The position numbers and the translations under genes are program-made. Positions 18,652 through 26,697 of a stretch of 64,000 nucleotides of DNA are shown here, one piece after another. The notes under the pieces are model-generated. The model ran no database searches. It saw only the letters and a list, made by a program, of their open reading frames with translations, and was not told the origin of the DNA. Each line of letters starts with the position of its first letter. The stretch's first letter is position 1. The stretch is from Aquibium sp. ELW1220 (GTDB taxonomy: Bacteria > Pseudomonadota > Alphaproteobacteria > Rhizobiales > Rhizobiaceae): assembly GCF_030398385.1 (NCBI RefSeq), contig NZ_JAOAOQ010000015.1, positions 62,001 to 126,000 on the forward strand. The letters run 5' to 3'.

Positions 18652-18972
18652 CTAGCCCTTGGTGAGCTGTTCGGCCGCAACCGCCAGGAGTTCGTCCATG
18701 GTCCGCCGGATCTGGTGGTCGGACTGCTCGACGCCAGCGGCATCGAAATCCCTGCGGATCTTGCGGAACACGTCGTTGTCGCCGGCCTCCTCGAAATCGG
18801 ACGCGATGACCTCCTTCGCATAGGCATCGGCCGCATCGCCCGTCTTGCCGAGCTTTTCGGCGGCCCAGAGGCCGAGCAGCTTGTTGCGCCGCGCGGTCGC
18901 CTTGAACTTCAGTTCCTCGTCATGCGCGAACTTGCTCTCGAACGCGTCCCTGCGGTCGTTCATGTTGGTCAT
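18652..18972 (-). CDS. DUF1476 protein, ATPase inhibitor zeta-subunit family
   Basis: 106 residues. The N-terminal block (DRRDAFESKFAHDEELKFKATARRNKLLGLWAAEKLG) is the DUF1476 signature. In Paracoccus the family member is the F1-ATPase zeta inhibitor, whose N-terminal helix blocks reverse rotation. The ATG has GGAGGCGACGCC upstream. It is divergent from purC, a common arrangement in Rhizobiales, with a good promoter in between. Confidence 0.85.
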   Translation of the reverse strand: MTNMNDRRDAFESKFAHDEELKFKATARRNKLLGLWAAEKLGKTGDAADAYAKEVIASDFEEAGDNDVFRKIRRDFDAAGVEQSDHQIRRTMDELLAVAAEQLTKG

Positions 18973-19006
18973 GGCGTCGCCTCCGGCAAAGTGGAATCCC
19001 GGTGGT

Positions 19007-19035
19007 TCAATATGGTGGCTCAGCTGTGAAATCAA
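19007..19035 (-). promoter_or_regulatory. Candidate promoter of the zeta-inhibitor gene
   Basis: Minus strand TTGATT (19035-19030), 17-bp spacer, TATTGA (19012-19007), giving a leader of about 30 nt. Confidence 0.45.
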
Positions 19036-19119
19036 AGGGAATCGGGTGTCGGAGCGCACGCACGAGCAAACTGTCGCGCCACGATCGCCGCAAAGCGTTG
19101 CAGGGCCCGCGATTGCACG

Positions 19120-19148
19120 TTGAGAAGATGGCGCAGTTGCGATACAGA
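19120..19148 (+). promoter_or_regulatory. Candidate promoter of the purC operon
   Basis: TTGAGA (19120-19125), 17-bp spacer, TACAGA (19143-19148), about 80 bp before the purC ATG. Match to consensus is moderate. Confidence 0.35.
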
Positions 19149-19227
19149 CCGCGGCATAGACACCGTATTCGGCCGCTGCCGTCGCTCCCGACCCGGTCCC
19201 CTCCTTTCGCAAGGACCTCCAAACCAG

Positions 19228-20025
19228 ATGAACCGCCGCCGCCGCATCTACGAAGGAAAGGCCAAGATCCTGTACGAAGGGCCGGAACCCGGCACGCTCG
19301 TGCAGTTCTTCAAGGACGACGCCACCGCCTTCAACAAGAAGAAGCACGAGGTGATCGATGGCAAGGGCGTCATCAACAACCGCATCTCGGAGCACATCTT
19401 CACGCATCTGAACCGGATCGGCATCCCGACTCACTTCATCCGCCGGCTCAACATGCGCGAGCAGCTGATCAAGGAAGTCGAGATCATCCCGCTCGAGGTG
19501 GTGGTGCGCAACATCGCCGCCGGCTCGCTGTCCAAGCGGCTCGGTCTCGAGGAAGGCACCGTCCTCCCCCGCTCGATCATCGAATTCTACTACAAGGCCG
19601 ATGCGCTGGACGATCCGATGGTGTCCGAGGAGCATATCACGGCCTTCGGCTGGGCTTCGCCGCAGGAAATCGACGACATCATGGCGCTCGCCATCCGCGT
19701 CAACGACTTCCTCTCCGGTCTCTTCCTCGGCGTCGGCATCCAGCTCGTCGACTTCAAGATGGAGTGCGGCCGCCTGTTCGAGGGCGACATGATGCGCGTC
19801 GTCGTGGCCGACGAGATCTCTCCCGACTCCTGCCGTCTGTGGGACATCGCCACCAACGACAAGCTCGACAAGGACCGCTTCCGCCGCGACATGGGCGGCC
19901 TGGTGGAAGCCTACCAGGAGGTTGCGCGCCGGCTGGGCATCATGAACGAGAACGAGCCGCAGAAGCCGAGCGGGCCCGTGCTCGTCACCTCCGGCAACGG
20001 CAAGGGTCGCGGTAAGCCGCACTGA
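19228..20025 (+). CDS. purC: Phosphoribosylaminoimidazole-succinocarboxamide (SAICAR) synthase
   Basis: 265 residues. It joins aspartate to CAIR using ATP in de novo purine synthesis. The N-terminus [15 protein letters not shown] and the [16 protein letters not shown] and VDFKMECGR segments are diagnostic. AAGGA lies 13 bases before the ATG. A tail of about 20 residues rich in Gly/Lys/Pro follows the conserved domain. First gene of the purC-purS-ORF-purQ unit. Confidence 0.95.
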   Translation: MNRRRRIYEGKAKILYEGPEPGTLVQFFKDDATAFNKKKHEVIDGKGVINNRISEHIFTHLNRIGIPTHFIRRLNMREQLIKEVEIIPLEVVVRNIAAGSLSKRLGLEEGTVLPRSIIEFYYKADALDDPMVSEEHITAFGWASPQEIDDIMALAIRVNDFLSGLFLGVGIQLVDFKMECGRLFEGDMMRVVVADEISPDSCRLWDIATNDKLDKDRFRRDMGGLVEAYQEVARRLGIMNENEPQKPSGPVLVTSGNGKGRGKPH

Positions 20026-20078
20026 GCGGCCGCCGCACCGGGTTCATCGCTGAGTTCATCGAACAGGAGTACCGCCTC

Positions 20079-20321
20079 GTGATCAGGGCGCGAATCACCG
20101 TGACGCTGAAGAACGGCGTTCTCGATCCGCAGGGCAAGGCAATCGAGGGCGCGCTCGGCGCCCTCGGCTTCGAAGGCGTCGGCTCCGTGCGCCAGGGCAA
20201 GGTCTTCGACGTCGAGATCCAGAGTTCAGACCGGGTCAAGGCAGAGGCAGACTTGAAGGCGATGTGCGAAAAGCTTCTGGCGAACACGGTCATCGAGAAC
20301 TATAGTATCGCCATCATCTGA
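20079..20321 (+). CDS. purS: FGAM synthetase subunit PurS
   Basis: 80 residues from a GTG start. Small dimeric subunit that bridges PurL and PurQ in the three-protein formylglycinamidine ribonucleotide synthetase. TLKNGVLDPQGKAIEGALGALGF is the hallmark segment, followed by VRQGKVFDVEI. AGGAG lies about 10 bases upstream. Its presence agrees with the short, separate PurL and PurQ in this window. Confidence 0.93.
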   Translation: MIRARITVTLKNGVLDPQGKAIEGALGALGFEGVGSVRQGKVFDVEIQSSDRVKAEADLKAMCEKLLANTVIENYSIAII

Positions 20322-20332
20322 CACTGCGGTCG

Positions 20333-20590
20333 ATGGGCATGGCTGAAGCGACGAACGAACTGATGTATGAGCTGCTGAAGTCGATCCACCAGAGGATGGA
20401 TCGCTTCGACGCGACGTTGTCGGAGGTGAAACAGGAGATAACCTCCGTCCGCCTGTCGATGATGGGTGTTCAGACCGACATCCACAACATCTACGGCATG
20501 CTGGCCCGCCACGACGAACGGTTCGACCGCATCGAGCGGCGCCTCGATCTGCGCGAGTTCGCCGAGCCGCAGCGGCCGATCCAGCCCTGA
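20333..20590 (+). CDS. Small coiled-coil protein between purS and purQ
   Basis: 85 residues, soluble, rich in Glu/Arg/Met with a heptad-like pattern ([19 protein letters not shown], then [19 protein letters not shown]). No recognised domain and no clear ribosome site; a second ATG two codons on is an alternative start. It begins 11 bp after purS and ends 34 bp before purQ, so it is probably translated within the purine operon. A link to purine synthesis is only positional. Confidence 0.55.
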   Translation: MGMAEATNELMYELLKSIHQRMDRFDATLSEVKQEITSVRLSMMGVQTDIHNIYGMLARHDERFDRIERRLDLREFAEPQRPIQP

Positions 20591-20624
20591 CCGTCCGCCG
20601 CACTCCTTCGAGGATCCATCGCCC

Positions 20625-21293
20625 ATGAAATCAGCCGTCGTCCTCCTCCCCGGCCTCAACCGCGACCGCGACATGATCGCGGCGCTGACCAAGATTTCGG
20701 GGACGGCGCCGCTCACCGTCTGGCAGACCGAGACGGACATCCCCGATGTCGACCTGATCGTCATTCCGGGCGGCTTCTCCTATGGCGATTATCTGCGCTG
20801 CGGGGCCATCGCGGCGCGCATGCCGGTGATGCGCGCGGTCGCCGAGAAGGCGCGCAAGGGCGTGAAGGTTCTCGGCGTCTGCAACGGTTTCCAGATCCTG
20901 CTCGAGGCCGGCCTGCTGCCGGGTGCGCTGATGCGCAACACCTCGCTCAAATTCGTCTGCCGCGAGGTGAAGCTCGAAGTGTCGAACACCGACACCGCCT
21001 TCACCCGCAACTATCGGCCTGGCCAGATCATCCGCTGCCCCGTCGCCCACCACGACGGCAACTATTTCGCCGATGCCGAGACGCTGGCGCGCATCGAGGG
21101 CGAGCGCCAGGTCGCCTTCCGCTATGCCGAAGGCACCAACCCCAACGGTTCGATCAACGACATCGCCGGGATCGTGTCCAGGGAGGGCAACGTTCTCGGC
21201 CTGATGCCGCACCCCGAGAACCTCATCGAGGCCGCGCATGGCGGTGCCGACGGTCGGCCGATCTTCGAAAGCGTACTGGGGATCGCCGCGTGA
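20625..21293 (+). CDS. purQ: FGAM synthetase glutaminase subunit PurQ
   Basis: 222 residues, class I glutamine amidotransferase that supplies ammonia to PurL. Seen: [16 protein letters not shown], the nucleophile Cys in GVCNGFQ, and the His-x-Glu pair in LMPHPENL. Length is that of the separate bacterial subunit. Its stop codon overlaps the GTG start of the next gene. Confidence 0.95.
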   Translation: MKSAVVLLPGLNRDRDMIAALTKISGTAPLTVWQTETDIPDVDLIVIPGGFSYGDYLRCGAIAARMPVMRAVAEKARKGVKVLGVCNGFQILLEAGLLPGALMRNTSLKFVCREVKLEVSNTDTAFTRNYRPGQIIRCPVAHHDGNYFADAETLARIEGERQVAFRYAEGTNPNGSINDIAGIVSREGNVLGLMPHPENLIEAAHGGADGRPIFESVLGIAA

Positions 21294-21931
21294 CACGAGC
21301 AGCCTTTGCACGCGCAGGATGGATCCTTGCGTTTGCATTGGCACTGCTTGGCGCCCCGCCGGCCTGGGCGCAGACAGCGGTCGCGTCCAGGGCGAAGGCC
21401 GATCCCGTCACCCATGTCTACTTCATCCGCGGCTTCCTGAACGTCTTTTCGACCGGTCTCGACGACATGTCGGCGCAACTGGCGCGGGCCGGTGTGAAGT
21501 CGATCGTCCATGGCCATCTGTCCGGCAGTGCCGTACGCGCGCAGCTGATCGCAGACCGCAAGAAGACGGGAAAGCTCCCCAACCCGGTCGTCATCGTCGG
21601 CCATTCCTTCGGCGCCAACGCGGCTCTCTCCGTATCGTCGCTCCTTGCAGCAGATGGTATTCCGGTGGATCTGGTCATCACCATCGATCCGACCGTTGAC
21701 GGGCCGCTGACGCCCAACGTCCGGCGCTACGTGAACTACCACTTCGCGGGCAACAACCTCGGGGTTCCCCTCACGTCGCCGAAACTCGGCAAGCGCATAA
21801 CCAACATCGACATCTCGAAGCGCAAAGACATCGCCGGAGCCGGCGACGACCACTGGACGGTGACGGCCAACAAGGCGCTTCAGAAGGAGATCCTGTCGGC
21901 GATCCGCAGGCAGGTCGGCCGTCGCCAGTAG
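21290..21931 (+). CDS. Secreted alpha/beta-hydrolase fold protein (lipase/thioesterase-like)
   Basis: 213 residues. A signal peptide (two hydrophobic stretches ending PPAWAQ) indicates export. GHSFGAN forms a nucleophile elbow with Ser at residue 106; an Asp in TIDPTVDG and a His in GAGDDHWTV could complete a catalytic triad. Substrate unknown. GTG start overlaps the purQ stop (GTGA), so it is translationally coupled to the purine operon although a secreted hydrolase has no evident role there. Confidence 0.68.
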   Translation: MTRAAFARAGWILAFALALLGAPPAWAQTAVASRAKADPVTHVYFIRGFLNVFSTGLDDMSAQLARAGVKSIVHGHLSGSAVRAQLIADRKKTGKLPNPVVIVGHSFGANAALSVSSLLAADGIPVDLVITIDPTVDGPLTPNVRRYVNYHFAGNNLGVPLTSPKLGKRITNIDISKRKDIAGAGDDHWTVTANKALQKEILSAIRRQVGRRQ

Positions 21932-22058
21932 AATTTTTCGCGCAGGTGCCCGGACCGGCTGCGAGCGGACAGGTCCGCGCAACCTCGGCTCACTAGATAC
22001 ATTTCGTCTGCGAGGGGCCGGATCGGTCCCTGCATCAGCCAACGGATGGAAGCGAACC

Positions 22059-22469
22059 ATGTCTCCCGCATTGCCTCGGCGCCGCGCGCCGGTCGTGACC
22101 CGCGTCCTGGCAATCTTTGCCGCGGGTATCCTCGCGGCCGCCTGCACCGCGACCGAAAAGCCGGTTCCGGCCAGCGGCGGCTCGGTGATGGTGTCGACCC
22201 TGCAGAGGATCAACACGCAGGCGCATCGGTGCTGGCTGCCCGATTCGGAGTTCAAGGCCTACGGCATCGTTCCAGAGCTCAACACGACGGGCACGCCCCG
22301 GCTGCTCGTCATCCCGCGCGGGAAGCCGCAATCCCTGCCGCAGCTGGTTGTCACGGTGGCGGGCTCATCGCCCCAGGTCTATGGCCCGCTCGCCGCGTCG
22401 CCGCTCGCACCGCGCATCGAGAAGGATGTCGCGCGCTGGGCGGCGGGCTCGACGAGCTGCACCGCCTGA
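22059..22469 (+). CDS. Putative lipoprotein of unknown function
   Basis: 136 residues. N-terminal Arg-rich segment, hydrophobic helix and a Cys after ILAAA suggest an atypical lipobox; ordinary secretion is also possible. Two further Cys residues (in HRCWLPDS and near the C-terminus, TSCTA) could form a disulfide. No known domain. It lies 127 bp after the secreted hydrolase and ends 7 bp from convergent aroA. Confidence 0.6.
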   Translation: MSPALPRRRAPVVTRVLAIFAAGILAAACTATEKPVPASGGSVMVSTLQRINTQAHRCWLPDSEFKAYGIVPELNTTGTPRLLVIPRGKPQSLPQLVVTVAGSSPQVYGPLAASPLAPRIEKDVARWAAGSTSCTA

Positions 22470-22476
22470 TCCGGCT

Positions 22477-23736
22477 TCAGCTGCGATCCAGAGACACGCC
22501 GAGCGAGGACAGGGCGTCCCAGTACCCGGGATAGGTCTTCGCCACGCAATCGGGATCGAGGATCGTGATCCCGTCGATCCTGAGCCCTACCAGGGCGAAG
22601 CTCATCGCGATGCGATGGTCGGCGAAGGTGTCGATGGCGACCGGAAGACGCTGCCCGGCGAGCGCCGGGTCGGACGCGACGAGGAGATCGTCGCCCAGTT
22701 CCGTTGCCAGTCCGGACCGGATGGCGTTCAGTCCGATCGAGAGCGCGCGGATGCGGTCGCATTCCTTGACGCGCAGATTGGCGATCCCGACGAACCGCAC
22801 GGGCGTCTCGTTGAAGGCGGCGAGCACGGCGAGCGTCGGTACGGCATCCTGCATCTGCGACCCGTCGATGACGGCCGGCATGCGCGGGAAGGACGAAATG
22901 ACGGCATGCGCCATGGCGTCGGGCTGCGTGAAGGACGCGGCAGGCGTTCCGATGTCGATCGCCCCGCCCGTCAGCACCTCCGCACCCCACAGATAGGTTG
23001 CCGCCGACGCATCGGGTTCGATGTGGAAGTCGGTCGCGACGTAGCCCGTAGGCTCCACGCGCCAGACGGACGACGACGGCTGACCGACCCGCGCCCCGAA
23101 GGCGCGCATGGCGGCGAGCGTCAGGTCGACATAGCCGCGCGCGCCGATCTCGGCCCCGGCGAGTTCGATCTCGAAGGGTTCCCGGCCGCAGGCGCCGACC
23201 ATCAGCAGCGCCGAGACATACTGGCTGGACAGCCCCGCATCGATGACCACCCGGCCGGTGGAGAAACGACCGGTCGCGTCGACGGTCACCGGCGGGCAGC
23301 CCGTCGGCGCCTCGACGGCGACGCCGAGGTGGCGCATCGCGTCGACGAGCGGCTGGATCGGCCGCTTGCGCATGTGCTGGTCGCCGTCGATCACGTAGCG
23401 GCCCTGCCCCAGCGAGACCGCAGCCGTGAGGAAGCGCGTTGCCGTTCCGGCATTGCCGAGGAAGAGCGGCCCTGCCGGCGGATTGAGGACGCCGGTGGAC
23501 GTGACCTCGAAGCTCGTTTCGCCGGGCTCTTCGACCGTGACGCCCATCGCGCGCAGCGCGTCCGCCATGTAGCGCGTGTCGTCGCTCTTCAGTGCCCCGG
23601 TCAGACGGCTCACGCCGCGCGCGAGCCCGGCCAGAAGAAGGGCGCGGTTGGTGATCGACTTCGATCCGGGCGGCGCCACGCGCCCCCGCAAGGCGCCGGC
23701 GGCCGGGTGGATGGTCAGTCTGTCCTTGGTCGACAT
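22477..23736 (-). CDS. aroA: 3-phosphoshikimate 1-carboxyvinyltransferase (EPSP synthase), atypical loop
   Basis: 419 residues. It makes EPSP from shikimate-3-phosphate and PEP in the shikimate pathway. N-terminal PGSKSITNRALLLAG carries the PEP-binding Lys26/Ser27/Arg31; RPIQPLVDAM and ADHRIAMSFAL are also conserved. The loop that reads GTAMRPL in E. coli-type enzymes reads GTATRFL here (residues 97-103), so the Pro101 equivalent is Phe. It does not look like the CP4-type class II enzyme usual in rhizobia, so a second, canonical aroA may exist elsewhere. AGGA precedes the ATG. Confidence 0.88.
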   Translation of the reverse strand: MSTKDRLTIHPAAGALRGRVAPPGSKSITNRALLLAGLARGVSRLTGALKSDDTRYMADALRAMGVTVEEPGETSFEVTSTGVLNPPAGPLFLGNAGTATRFLTAAVSLGQGRYVIDGDQHMRKRPIQPLVDAMRHLGVAVEAPTGCPPVTVDATGRFSTGRVVIDAGLSSQYVSALLMVGACGREPFEIELAGAEIGARGYVDLTLAAMRAFGARVGQPSSSVWRVEPTGYVATDFHIEPDASAATYLWGAEVLTGGAIDIGTPAASFTQPDAMAHAVISSFPRMPAVIDGSQMQDAVPTLAVLAAFNETPVRFVGIANLRVKECDRIRALSIGLNAIRSGLATELGDDLLVASDPALAGQRLPVAIDTFADHRIAMSFALVGLRIDGITILDPDCVAKTYPGYWDALSSLGVSLDRS

Positions 23737-23871
23737 GCGGTCCTGCCGGGGCGCTGCCCCACTTGCCGTTTGAAGCGTCGTGCGCGGGTCCGGTAGCGCA
23801 CGGCACGTCACCTTGGCAAGACGGCGGGCACCGCGGAGCTCTGGGACCGATCCGCAGGATCGACCGGTGCG

Positions 23872-24105
23872 TCAGTCCCAGAACCGGCGGGCGGCTTCCC
23901 TGCGGGCTTCTTCCCGCGTCACGCCGATGTCGCGCAGCTGATGGTCGGTGAGTTCGCTCAGGTCCCGCCTCTGGCGCCAGCGCTCCGCGACCAGACGAAA
24001 CCGGTGGCCGAGCCCCGACCACGCGGCGGCGATGGCCGTGCGCGCGCTCGGCCGAGCCGGAGCAGGTTCCGCTCGACCGGCGGATGTGTCTATTGTACCC
24101 ATCAT
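23872..24105 (-). CDS. DUF1127 small protein
   Basis: 77 residues. The C-terminal half (RRDLSELTDHQLRDIGVTREEARREA) is the YjiS/DUF1127 motif; the N-terminal half is Ala/Pro/Arg-rich and variable. Small DUF1127 proteins bind RNA or affect small-RNA turnover and phosphate/carbon metabolism in some alphaproteobacteria. It is divergent from a MocR-type regulator, which may control it. Two adjacent ATG codons at the start; the upstream one is used here. Confidence 0.8.
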   Translation of the reverse strand: MMGTIDTSAGRAEPAPARPSARTAIAAAWSGLGHRFRLVAERWRQRRDLSELTDHQLRDIGVTREEARREAARRFWD

Positions 24106-24171
24106 CGTCAATCCCGTTGGTGTGGTTCGTTCCACCACCCGCCGCGGCTGTATGCATTGACATGAATACGG

Positions 24172-24192
24172 TGACAATCTAGGGAATTGTCA
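24172..24192. promoter_or_regulatory. Candidate operator: inverted repeat in the DUF1127/MocR intergenic region
   Basis: TGACAAT (24172-24178) and ATTGTCA (24186-24192) form a perfect 7-bp inverted repeat with a 7-bp spacer. It overlaps the ribosome site and first base of the MocR gene. Further TGACA elements lie at 24158 and 24196. Autoregulation by the encoded MocR protein is inferred. Confidence 0.5.
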
Positions 24193-25604
24193 TGATGACA
24201 AATTGGCTACCCACCCTGTCGGAAGGCGAAGGACCGATCTACGTGCGGCTCGCGGACCGGATCGAAGCCGACATTGCCGCCGGTGCGCTCGCGGCTGGCA
24301 TGAAGTTGCCGCCCCAGCGCAATCTCGCTTTCGACCTCGGCGTGACAATCGGCACGATCGGCCGCGCCTATGCCCTGGTTCGCGAGCGGGGCCTCGTCTC
24401 TGGCGAGGTCGGCCGCGGCACATTCGTGCTCGGCAGCGGCGACGAGCCCGCGCGGCAGCCGCAGCAGGAGGTATTCGGCGGCACCCGCTTCGCGCCGACG
24501 CCCGGGAAGCTCAGGATGGACTCGACTGCCGCACCTGACGTGGGCCAGGCACGCCAGATCTCCGAACTGGCCGCGCGGATCGCGCGCGATCATGCAGCCG
24601 ACATGCTCGACTATGTCCGCCAGCCCCTGCCCGCCTGGCTCGAAGCGGGGCGCGCCTGGCTGTCGCGCACCGGCTGGCAGCCATCGTCCGACTCGATCGT
24701 GCCGACCGCGGGCGCGCATGCGGCCATCATGGCCGTGATCGCCGCGATGACGGCCCCGGGCGACCGTATCGTCTTCGAAGCGCTCACCTACTCCTCGATC
24801 GCGCGCAGCGCCGCGCTGATCGGGAGGCGCCCGGTCATGGTCGAGATCGACGCGGACGGCATGATCCCCGAGGATTTCGAGCATGTCTGCGCCCAGCAGC
24901 ACCCGAAGCTCGCCTTCCTGATGCCCAGCCTGCACAACCCGACGCTGGCCACGCTGCCGGAAAGGCGCCTGACCGAGATCGTCGGCATCGCGCGCCGACA
25001 CAATGTCTGGCTCATCGAGGACATGGTCTTCGGCAACCTTGTCGAGGGCGCGCCGGGACTGCTGGTTTCGCTGGCACCCGAGCGCACCTTCCATGTCGGC
25101 AGCCTGTCGAAGAGCGTCGCGGCCGGCCTGCGCACGGGCTGGGTCGCCTGCCCGCCCCACACGGCCCAGCGCGTGCACATCGCGAGCCGGATGGTCGCGG
25201 GCAGCCTGCCGACGTTCCTGATGTCGGAGACGGCCGCACGGCTGGTGCTGTCGGGAGAGGCCGAAGCGATCCGCCGGACCGTCCGCGCCGAGACAGCCGC
25301 CCGCGAGGCCATGGCCAAGACGATCCTCGCCGGAAGCGACTTCGCGTCGCGGCCCGACATCCCGTTCCTCTGGATGAAGCTGCCCGAGCCCTGGCTCTCC
25401 GGTCTTTTCCGCCGCGCCGTCGCCGACGAGGGCGTGCTCGTCGACGAGGAGGACGAGTACAAGCCGGTCCGGACCGAGCGTAACCACCACCGCATCCGCG
25501 TCGGCTTTTCCTCCGTCGCATCGCGCGACGACGTGGCGCGCGGCTTCGACACCATCCGCCGCGTCCTCGAAGGCGGCATCGCCGGCCACGACAGCTTCGG
25601 CTGA
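24192..25604 (+). CDS. MocR-type regulator: GntR winged helix fused to PLP aminotransferase-like domain
   Basis: 470 residues. N-terminal GntR-type DNA-binding domain (about 10-80: IYVRLADRIEADIAAG, then LPPQRNLAFDLGV). C-terminal fold-type I aminotransferase domain (about 110-460) with the PLP lysine in SLSKSVAAGLRTGW. MocR proteins sense PLP or a PLP adduct and regulate adjacent genes, here probably the divergent DUF1127 gene and itself. The start codon overlaps the operator candidate; GGGA lies six bases upstream. Confidence 0.87.
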   Translation: MMTNWLPTLSEGEGPIYVRLADRIEADIAAGALAAGMKLPPQRNLAFDLGVTIGTIGRAYALVRERGLVSGEVGRGTFVLGSGDEPARQPQQEVFGGTRFAPTPGKLRMDSTAAPDVGQARQISELAARIARDHAADMLDYVRQPLPAWLEAGRAWLSRTGWQPSSDSIVPTAGAHAAIMAVIAAMTAPGDRIVFEALTYSSIARSAALIGRRPVMVEIDADGMIPEDFEHVCAQQHPKLAFLMPSLHNPTLATLPERRLTEIVGIARRHNVWLIEDMVFGNLVEGAPGLLVSLAPERTFHVGSLSKSVAAGLRTGWVACPPHTAQRVHIASRMVAGSLPTFLMSETAARLVLSGEAEAIRRTVRAETAAREAMAKTILAGSDFASRPDIPFLWMKLPEPWLSGLFRRAVADEGVLVDEEDEYKPVRTERNHHRIRVGFSSVASRDDVARGFDTIRRVLEGGIAGHDSFG

Positions 25605-25731
25605 CGCGTCCGGAAATGCCTGACGGCCTTTTTTCGAGCGCTCCAGACAAGCGTGTAGGAATCGGCAGGGCACGAATCGTCTTGGGGTATCGGCGCCAAT
25701 CCCGGCGCCGTCCCAGGATGGAGAAATGCTC

Positions 25732-26322
25732 ATGAAAAGCCTGCTTGTCACGCTGTCTTCCGCGGCCGCACTGCTCGTGCTGACGTTCGCCTCGGGGGCC
25801 GCCGATGCCGACGCGCGCGATGCGCTGCAATCCCTGCGCGGCACCTTCGTCAGCCCGTCCGCCGAACCCTGGTATGGGGGCTTCGGGACGCGCGAATTCG
25901 TGTTCCGTGATGGCCAGTGGAGCCTGATCTTCACCCATGCGCTCGACCCGCAGATGACGATGCGCACCTTCCAGTTCCGTACCGGCGGCGCCTATCGGGT
26001 CGGCGAGCCCTCGAACGACGCGCCCGGCGCGTTCCGGACCGTCTTCAACGAAGACTGGAAGCATGTCACTCTGCTCACCGACGTGCCGGAGATCGTCGCG
26101 GGCATGGGCATGGCGGCGTGCGGTCTGACCGTCAATCTCGAGACGGACATCTCCGCGAGCGGTTGTGCCGCCTGGAAGCCGGTGGCGGACTGCGCACAGG
26201 ACCATGACATCCTGGCCATGTCCGCGCAGGGGCTGCACTTCGGCGTCCGCCCGGCGGACAACGACATGTGCAGTGCAGACCGGACGCCGACGGCGCTGTT
26301 GCCCGCCGTCGTTGCCCGCTGA
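25732..26322 (+). CDS. Secreted hypothetical protein, possible APCDD1-like domain
   Basis: 196 residues. Signal peptide ending near ASGAADADA. The mature part begins LQSLRGTFVSPSAEPW and contains aromatic beta-like strands (GFGTREFVFRDGQWSLIFTH), loosely like bacterial APCDD1-family proteins; this is a weak resemblance. Four Cys in the second half could make disulfides. The ATG at 25732 is preferred over one six bases earlier because GGAG is eight bases upstream. It lies 18 bp before the YCII gene and could belong to the ECF42 unit. Confidence 0.62.
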   Translation: MKSLLVTLSSAAALLVLTFASGAADADARDALQSLRGTFVSPSAEPWYGGFGTREFVFRDGQWSLIFTHALDPQMTMRTFQFRTGGAYRVGEPSNDAPGAFRTVFNEDWKHVTLLTDVPEIVAGMGMAACGLTVNLETDISASGCAAWKPVADCAQDHDILAMSAQGLHFGVRPADNDMCSADRTPTALLPAVVAR

Positions 26323-26340
26323 CAGCGAAGGAACCGGATC

Positions 26341-26697
26341 ATGCAGTACATCATCCTCAACTACACCTCCCCCGCCGACTACGCCGATGCCGATGCCGCG
26401 CGTGCGGCCGCCGACGGCGAGCTCTGGGGCGCCTACACGCAGGCGCTGGTCCAGGCCGGCATCCTCGTCGGCGGCAATGCCCTCCACCCACCCCACACCG
26501 CCACCACGCTGCGCATCCGCGGCGAGGCGCGCGATATCCAGGATGGCCCCTACGCCGCCAGCAAGGAGCATCTCGGAGGCTACTACGTCATCGACGTGCC
26601 GGACCTCGACACGGCGCTGGAATGGGCCGCGCGCAATCCGGCCGCATCTTCGGGTGCCGTCGAGGTTCGCCCGGTCGTCATGCGCGGGGCTGCGTGA
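26341..26697 (+). CDS. YCII/DGPF-family protein, partner of the ECF sigma factor
   Basis: 118 residues with the YCII-related fold: MQYIILNYTS start, GGNALHPPHTATTLR, then DGPYAASKEHLGGYYVID, which contains the DGP(F/Y) signature. DGPF proteins are encoded next to ECF42 sigma factors and may modulate them or be their targets. Its stop overlaps the GTG of the sigma-factor gene. Confidence 0.85.
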   Translation: MQYIILNYTSPADYADADAARAAADGELWGAYTQALVQAGILVGGNALHPPHTATTLRIRGEARDIQDGPYAASKEHLGGYYVIDVPDLDTALEWAARNPAASSGAVEVRPVVMRGAA

